Shown: piece by piece, positions 57,601-64,000 of the stretch
Position numbering within the stretch: position 1 is the first letter of the stretch
Layout: every line of letters begins with the position of its first letter
NCBI GenBank assembly: GCA_013398015.1
Contig: VZRR01009809.1
Span: 1 to 64,000, forward strand
Direction of reading: 5' to 3'
DNA: 64,000 nucleotides
Origin: Oreocharis arfaki
Taxonomy: Eukaryota > Chordata > Aves > Passeriformes > Paramythiidae
Position numbers and translations under genes: made by a program
Notes under the pieces: generated by a model
What the model saw: the letters and a program-made list of their open reading frames with translations, nothing else
Databases searched by the model: none
What the model was told of the DNA's origin: nothing

Positions 57601-60600
57601 TCAGCACCTGGACTTCATAAAAACCTCTCAATCTGCTTTATTGCAGCATTTTAATATTTAAAATACATTTTCAGCACAGACCTACAATTGCCTATAGCTC
57701 AAGTTCAAGTCATTTCACCTTTGAAGTTCCCTGGCTGGCAGGCACAGGGTGCGCCATGACATTCCCTTCCCTCAGACAGGCTCAGGGAACCAGCAGAATC
57801 CCAAACAGGGGAAACGAAAACACTGCAGCCAAGCTGCTCCAAGCAGGAAAGCTGAGCTGAAGCCACAGCACCCCCTCTCCTTACAGCAATGTGGAAATGA
57901 GTAGTCACATAACAAAAAGTGTGCTGTTTTCCTGAGCTACTCATCTCACAGTCTCTGTAGCTCCCATTACATAAACAATGTTTTGTGGCTTATTACTGAT
58001 AATTTTTCACTGTAGCTGTAGCCACAGGAACAATAAGAGTTTCCACTGATTGCAGATTTAGTGCTTTGAGTCAAGTATGTTGTGCTGAGTGCGTGAATCT
58101 CCGGAACTGTGCCCAGAAACAGGTGACTCTCCCAAATCCCAGCACAAATCAGTACCACAGAGAACAAAGAAACCAATGATTCACTCTTAAATGAATCAAC
58201 AGGAAATTGCTGGGATGGAAACAGAATAACAGAAAAATAGAATGATTTCTGTCTGAAACAGAAATACAAGGCAAAATTGGGGAAAAGAAAAAGATAAACC
58301 ACCTATTTACTTACTTTTCTGCTTCTTTTTCTGTGTAATAAGAGTTGGTCTCATGAGAATTTCTACTAAAAGCTGTAAAAATAAGACAAAGAATTAAGGG
58401 AACGATCACTGAGATACAAATAACCAATTAATTTGTCAGTGACAAACCCAAACCTGTCTCTGCTGAAGTCACAGAGGTGAATAATGAAGGCTCTACAATC
58501 CAACCCCCACCGGTGTCAAAATCACATTGACAAATAATAGTTGCATTTATCCTGAAGAAACAGTAAGTGCTGTGCAAAATAATCTCCCATGGGCAAGTTT
58601 TGAAGAATTTGAGCTTGCAAAAATGTAATTTCACATGCCTCCAGATAACATCAAGGATGGTGATCACACATCTCTTAAAATAGGAATCTTTAGCAATAAT
58701 CTGGAAAGACATGCAAATTTTGCAAAGGCTTTCCCTAAATCTTTCTGGGCTTCAAAAACATTTCAGGTCCAGACAGAATTTAACAGCTCCAGATTTTATC
58801 TCAGCACCAAAAAGACACTACTTGTGTACAAGACCCTATAGGTATATTTACATTTATATTTCTATTTAAGGAATCTAACAATCAGCTTTTCAAGACCAGG
58901 ACTATGGTTCTGACTGATGTTGAACTGATCTTTAGTTGCTCCAGTCTATACCACTGGTTTAGCTTAAAACATTTGAAAAAACACCACTTTATTTAAAAAT
59001 GAAACTTGGCTACCAGAAGGAACTGATGACTTCTGCAAGAACTACTGCAAATACTCCTGGTTTTAAAATTCAGTTTAAAATTGTTAACAGTAATGCAGGC
59101 ATCACCCAGTCATTGCCAACTCACAAGATACTTAAGAGTTTACAACTTGATCTATTTGTCCCATCTTAACTTCACCCTTCTTTTAATGAACTACTGACCC
59201 AGACACAGAGGAAACCACCTGGCATCACTGGAGGCCACATTATAAGCACTGACAAATAAATACATATAGAGGTAACTTTTAAGAGGAATATATATTTTCT
59301 AGCAATATTTGTAGTAGTGGCTGTAGCACTAACAAGGTAGAGAAAAATGACTGCAGTAATGCAGATCTCATATTAATAGCCTGTGTTTTAGGAGGAGAAT
59401 GCACACCTCAAAGTTTGGGTGTTTATGCTTTAATTCTTGGGTTTTCTGCCTCTCACCAGAGGCAGAAGGAGAAGAAAGGGAATTATGAGATTGCTGTTTC
59501 TTGGAATGGGGTTACATTCAGGTATAAAATCCATGAGGTTTGTGTATCACGTCATTTGTTTGCACTCTCAGGTCTTCTTTTACATGGATTCATACAAAGG
59601 GAGGAGCCACCAAGGTGGTTCTGCTGCTCTGTGTAAAGACTGTCAGAAACAAAAAATATTTTAACTATCACACATTGTAGCCTAGGGAGTACACTGCAAA
59701 CTGAGTGTCCTTCAAAGTTACTCGTGTTCACAGCTCAAAATACTGCACAATAAAATCAGCACATGGCACACACAGCACCAGCAGATCAAACTTTTTCCCT
59801 TTTAAATCCTAGAGCAGGATTTTTGAAAACACATAGCACTGGCTTCTATCACTGCCTTTAATCACATTAAACCCATCTCTATCAGCCAAATCTCTGCCCA
59901 CAGCACCAGGTAATTACAGTGTATCTGATATTCACCATCTCCAGCCCAAGAGGGAAAAAACCAACCTGTCCCCAAGCCACAGAGGTGCTGTGCATTATGA
60001 TAAAATCATTTCTACAGGAAATACTGCTATTTCCCTTCAAAAACAAGGGAAATATAAAACATTTTCATCATGTTCTCATTTGCTTGGGTAGCTGAAGGCT
60101 TTTGCCCTCAACTGACAGGAACAACTAAACCAGTGCTCATTTCAAAACAACATAAAGAGCAGCTTTAAGTGAAAGCAAGTTAAGTGTAACAAGAAACAAA
60201 TAGCAAAATCTGTTTAGTTAAACTACATAAAAAGAGAGTGTCAATTAGTTCACTGGAAAATACAAATGATACATTTCTAATGAAAGGCAAGCCAGAGTCA
60301 GGCACCATAAAACCGAGCAAATGAGTATTTGTGCAATGCAGAATTAAAGCAAATAAACAAAATGATAAACTGCCAAAATGTCCACAGAAACCTTCCAGTT
60401 CTGTTTAAAAAACTTTGCCACAGATGAAGCAATAAACACAGACAACTTGGAGAAGACAGAGCCCTGGTGTGCTTAAACTGCCACAGATCCCCCAGTGTTA
60501 AGTGGAATTCTCACTGCTCCAATGCCAATTGTGTTATTTTATCTCACAACTAGGAACCATTTGTCTTCATTCAGAACTAAAGGTCTAATCTTTTTCAAGG

Positions 60601-61367
60601 CAAAACCAGAGTGACTAAGGAAATAGCCAGCTATTCTGTATCATATAAGGAAAAAAGCACCTCACTTTGGATGTAATACCTTGAAAAACACACCCTTCTC
60701 CTATTTTGATTAACAGAAAGAGACAAAATTCTAATGCTTAACATCAAATTGGTAAAGTCATTCTGTAGCTTGCATTTAGAAGCTTCAAAGACCTCACTGA
60801 AGAGATTTCTCAGTGGGATGATTATCATACAGATCTTTTGCTATTGTTGAAAAAACACACTTACATCGACTCCTCCAAACAAGTCAAATGTGTATGTGTT
60901 TGGGAAACTGGACTCTTGAGCAGCTTTTCTGTCTTCTGTGACATAAACCATGGCTTCCATCGAAAGGAGTGGAGAAATTTCCTGCATGTAGAGAAAAACC
61001 AAAGAGATGGTTCAAAAAGAAAAACTGTTCATTGGTATAAACACAATTATCTTCCACTATCTGTGTAATTCACTGACTAACCATCACCTGCAGCCGCAGC
61101 TCTTACTTACCAGCCAGTTTTTGACAGATACCATCATGCAGACAGCTAAAAAAATTCATAGAGTATGATCACAGTAGACTTTAAAGAAAGCCACAAGAAA
61201 ATGATCTGAAGCTTTAGGAAGAAGAGTGCAGCCAGTACCTTTAGGATGCTTTGGCACTGGGAGAAGTCGCTGTTTGGGTGGCTGTGCTCGTACAGCTTCT
61301 GCAACAGTAAGGGGATCCCATTCCATTTTGCTTGTTTATCTCTTTCCTTCAACAAGGCCTCTGTGAT
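39471..61367 (-). CDS. TRPC4AP: TRPC4AP (TRUSS), exons 2 to last; 5' end outside the window
   Basis: TRPC4AP is a cytoplasmic scaffold first described through TNF receptor 1 and TRPC4. It acts as a substrate receptor of the CUL4-DDB1 ubiquitin ligase, with MYC proteins and C-terminal degrons among its reported targets. Exons in transcript order: 61239-61367, 60865-60981, 58315-58372, 57289-57344, 55632-55760, 54308-54509, 52621-52809, 52007-52149, 47738-47869, 47030-47088, 44936-45037, 43498-43581, 43240-43330, 42584-42724, 41341-41449, 41023-41135, 40607-40813, 39471-39608. All have GT-AG borders and matching phases, giving 732 residues and a stop. The product starts ITEALLKERDKQAKWNGIPL and ends YMDIDRDFSEE. 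It is mostly helical, with no signal peptide or membrane segment, and belongs to the DUF3689 family. Human TRPC4AP has 797 residues, so only about 60 N-terminal residues, one exon, are missing, to the right of 64000. Identification rests on near-identity over the whole length. Confidence 0.96.
39609..47737 (-). other. TRPC4AP 3' introns, no further features
   Basis: The introns between the exons from 39608 to 47738 range from about 0.2 to 2.0 kb (largest 45038-47029). They are AT-rich and hold no recognisable gene. A degraded antisense CR1 3' end is visible near 47338-47425. Confidence 0.6.
47338..47425 (-). repeat. Degraded CR1 remnant, antisense
   Basis: AGAATCAGAATGTCTAGGTT then TTGGAAGG and, after a short A-rich run, AGTCCAATACAAAACCCAAC resemble the start of an antisense CR1 copy, much diverged. 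Confidence 0.4.
50118..50288 (+). repeat. A/C-only low-complexity tract (AAC/AACC-rich)
   Basis: About 170 bases consist almost wholly of A and C, in units such as AACCAACC, AAAC and ACCCCA. On the transcribed minus strand this is a G/T-rich run. Confidence 0.85.
50894..51043 (-). repeat. CR1 LINE fragment, antisense
   Basis: It opens GAATCACAAAACCCCAGGAT and GGTTTGGGTTGGAAGGGATC, then CCATCTCACTCCCCTGCCAT, the reverse complement of a CR1 3' end. It is a short, 5'-truncated copy. Confidence 0.85.
52621..52809 (-). CDS. TRPC4AP: TRPC4AP exon with the EEWYTWLDNAL segment
   Basis: It encodes TLLNIPGFIERLCKLATRKV onwards to NEEAEQSST and ends one base into a codon, matching the next exon at 52149 (E SSDESGLANTS). 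The acceptor is preceded by a long pure T tract (plus-strand A run, 52812-52826). Human isoform 1 carries about eight extra residues near this junction, which this splice lacks. Confidence 0.93.
54308..54509 (-). CDS. TRPC4AP: TRPC4AP exon with the FDQQQLANFCRILAVTISELD segment
   Basis: It starts EMIQLDDIPNLASLVSSFDQ and ends SRAEINQ plus one base. It is one of the most conserved blocks of the protein. Confidence 0.93.
58373..60864 (-). other. TRPC4AP intron (2.5 kb), no feature recognised
   Basis: AT-rich intron between the exons ending FDLFGGVD and starting LLVEILMRP. No repeat family, RNA gene or conserved ORF was seen. Confidence 0.5.
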
Positions 61368-64000
61368 CTGCAAAGAAGGAAGAATGTAATTCCCATGCAT
61401 CCAACACTTCATAACCAGAAAAATAACACTATCACCTTCCTGGAAAAAGAGCTTACAAAATCCAGTACCTCCCTCCATGCAGCAATTTATCCAGGACAGG
61501 CAGCTGCAGAATTCTACACATGTGAAGTATCTTAAGCAGCACAGGGCTTAAAGCAGATGTCATTTAGAGTACATAATCTCATCCTGTATTTTTATATTGA
61601 TTGTGTATTTTAAAATGGGAACACATTAGTCTCTAAACAATTCCATTAGCAGAACTCCAATTGACAGGTCAGTCAAAGGGGAAATGGGTGCCCTGCCACT
61701 GTCTCAAATTACACTGGTCCAAAGTGTAGAATGCTGAGGATGGAAAGGCTTCATTACTCGATGCATTCAGCCAGAAAGGAGTATTTCCTCAGCCAAGTTC
61801 CTGAAGTCATTACTGGTCACAGCAATGACCCAAACCATGAAGATTTACAGGCAGGAACACATCAAAGAGAGAAAATTCCCTCTGTAGTCTTGGGCTGGTT
61901 GTAAACGGAGACCACCAACTAAATCAGTAGAACAACACTGGCATTAACCTGAGAAACAGGCAGCAACCACAAAACAGAACACCTTGGCATTTGCTACTAT
62001 AGTTGTCCAAACTTTCTTCAATTTCCCTCCTTTTTCCCTACAGTAAAAAAAAAAACACCTCAATACTCGTCCCTGTGTTTAACACCTAATAAAAAAAGAA
62101 GTAGCACCACAAGACTGAAATATTCTGCTTAAAATTCACAAAAGATGTTTTGAAGCCTGAATACTTCCAGGTTAACACCAGGAGAATCTGTCAAGGAGGA
62201 ACTTAGGACCTTAAAATTAAAATTCACCATCCAGTCAATGACGACCACCCTTTAACTCCTTTCCTATCTGATACTTCAGAGGTACCTACACCAACCCCAG
62301 CACAGGGACTTATCACTGTACTCAGAGTAAGGTAAAGCAGACAACAATTCCAGCAGGATTTTTGGCTGGGTTTACAAATATTTTACATACCCTCCAAATA
62401 AAAACTACAAAATTAAAGAAAACCCCAATCCTCTGGTCAGCACCTCAAAGCAAACCTTAGAAAACAGAACGTCCTGAGCTGAAGGGACCCACTGGGATCA
62501 TCCAGTCCAACCCCTGGCCCTGCACACACACCCCAACAACCCCACCCTGGGCATCCCTGGCAGCGCTGTCCAAACGCTCCTGGAGCTCTGGCAGCCTCGG
62601 GGCCGTGCCCATTCCCTGGGGAGCCTGGGCAGTGCCCAGCACCCTCTGGTGAAGAACCTTTCCCTGATATCCAACTCAAACCGCCCTGACACATCTGTGG
62701 GTTTGCTCTCACTCCTAGGCCTAAACCCCATAGCTGCTCTCATTCTGCACCTTTCTGTGGTTAAGTGACATTTCCCTCTCACCTCCTTAAATCTCGCTTC
62801 TTATTCTTTCAGCCAAGACATCGTTCTCAGACACAGCTCAGTGCACAATTCCAAAGGGCCATTCAATTCCTGATTAGACAATTATATGCAAATATACTCC
62901 AATTTCTGACTGAGAATTTAACCCTTTTCTCTGCTTGTTATACAGGAAGACCAGAAAACTGATGCAAGCTGAGAACTCAGCCTGGTAATGTATCTAACGT
63001 GGGTCCTCACCCTCTTTGCAAGATTCCCAGGTACTCAGGATTCTTTTCCTGACGAAACACCTAAATTTTTAGGTAAATAAGAACTTCAAGGATCTTGAAG
63101 TACCAGGTTTTCTTGCTACAAGCAGTGATTGAAGCAGCATGAGCACACCTGGGACATTCTCTTCAGTGTTCAACTTTTCCCTGCTTTCTGATTTCTGAAT
63201 CAGACGAATCAACCAGCACTACTGGAGAATGACACAGTTTCCTTGCAGGAAGGAGAAATAGCAAAGGACCAAACCAGAAAGCCAGAATGACTTCTCACCA
63301 TTTGGGCTCTGGGTCAGCTCCCTGGAAGTCACAGACTCCATTTCTCCTTGATACAGAGCACAGAGTAAGCCAAAGGAGCTCTCCCACTGCCCTGTCCCAG
63401 GCGTGGGAGGAGTATAAACCCCACAGGCAGTGGGAGGAACTGGATTAATTGCTGGGCAAAGTGCAAAGAACACACAGAAAAATGCCAGGGAAAGAGTCCA
63501 ACTCTCCAGCTCCGGCTGATGTGGAAGATACCACAGGCAGGGATGACGTGCACGGGCTGCAATCTCAGGTTCCAGTAGCATAGAACAGAATTCAGCACTT
63601 AAATGCTCTCAGGAAAGGCCAAAACCCTTTAATTAACACTAAAACCTTGTCCTGGGTTTAACAGCGCATTGTTAATCACATGTATGCTTCTTGGTTTGGG
63701 GCAGGATCCATCTGAACCATCTCCACTCCCATTTCTGTACTAGCAGGGCTTCCTCTCCCTGCCCCAGGCTCTGAGAGGCAGCCACAGGAAACCTTCAGAA
63801 CTGAAATTCTGAAAGAGTGAAGCAAATGTTTCCTTGCTCTCATCATCTTTTAACTGCTTTCTAAAAAAAATAATAATATTAAAAAAAAGGTTTTCTCTCT
63901 CTTGATTTAACACAACTTTGGTTTCACTGCAAGCTCTGGCTTGTGGTCCCTGCTCTGGATTTGAGGCTACCCTGGCTCTGGATATTTCCATTGTGGCCGG
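61368..64000 (-). other. TRPC4AP intron 1 (3' part)
   Basis: Sequence upstream of exon 2. It holds the antisense CR1 copy at 62456-62690. No exon encoding the N-terminus of the protein is visible, so exon 1 and the promoter lie beyond 64000. Confidence 0.65.
62456..62690 (-). repeat. CR1 LINE fragment, antisense
   Basis: It reads TGAGCTGAAGGGACCCACTG then GGATCATCCAGTCCAACCCC and stays almost identical to the copy at 3789-4115 as far as AACCTTTCCCTGATATCCA. The low divergence suggests both came from the same young CR1 subfamily. Confidence 0.88.

Noticed and set aside
3789..62690. The long near-identical stretches at 3789-4070 and 62456-62660 as a locus-specific duplication
   Set aside because: Both are copies of the same CR1 subfamily, with a third, inverted relative at 24440. 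This is ordinary repeat similarity, not a designed arrangement.
1..64000. CRISPR arrays, operons, phage or bacterial defence systems
   Set aside because: The window is vertebrate nuclear DNA with spliced genes. The only tandem arrays are short minisatellites and low-complexity tracts.

Overview
This is nuclear DNA from a vertebrate, almost certainly a bird. Both genes have GT-AG introns, the larger is a sarcomeric myosin with compact introns, and the interspersed repeats are 5'-truncated CR1 LINEs of avian type (3' ends reading AACCATTCTGTGATTCTAT). The species cannot be named from the window. There is one assembly gap, 120 N at 30949-31068.

Layout. (1) 1-9471: no coding gene that I can support. 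The first ~110 bases look like a CpG-rich promoter with perfect NRF1 and CRE sites, probably for a gene running off the left edge (in mammals that neighbour is GSS; inference). The rest is upstream DNA of MYH7B with a MEF2 site, a compact candidate muscle promoter at 3229-3560, CR1 fragments, and a 35-bp sequence present twice, identically. (2) 9531-36763, plus strand: MYH7B, a slow-tonic type sarcomeric myosin heavy chain, resolved here into 42 coding exons (1,946 codons plus stop; about 1,940 after correcting the gap). Its intron at 23802-25430 carries the muscle microRNA mir-499 (24157-24216). (3) 39471-61367, minus strand: TRPC4AP (TRUSS), 18 coding exons including the C-terminus and stop. 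The first coding exon lies beyond 64000. The two genes are tail to tail, with about 1.7 kb between the MYH7B poly(A) signal and the nearest good TRPC4AP poly(A) signal.

How it fits together. MYH7B and mir-499 form the known host-gene/microRNA pair of slow and cardiac muscle. The 28-nt coding exon 5 is placed so that skipping it gives an immediate stop in exon 6, which would let the locus make the microRNA without the myosin. TRPC4AP is a ubiquitous adaptor of a CUL4-DDB1 ubiquitin ligase with no obvious functional tie to myosin; however, its 3' UTR holds one perfect 7-mer match to the miR-499-5p seed. The MYH7B-TRPC4AP adjacency matches human chromosome 20q11 (from memory), so this is conserved vertebrate synteny. 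I found no new coding system. The most interesting points are regulatory: the 28-nt poison switch, a stop codon embedded in the poly(A) hexamer, candidate promoters and enhancers, the 35-bp duplication, and the possible miR-499 link to the neighbouring gene.
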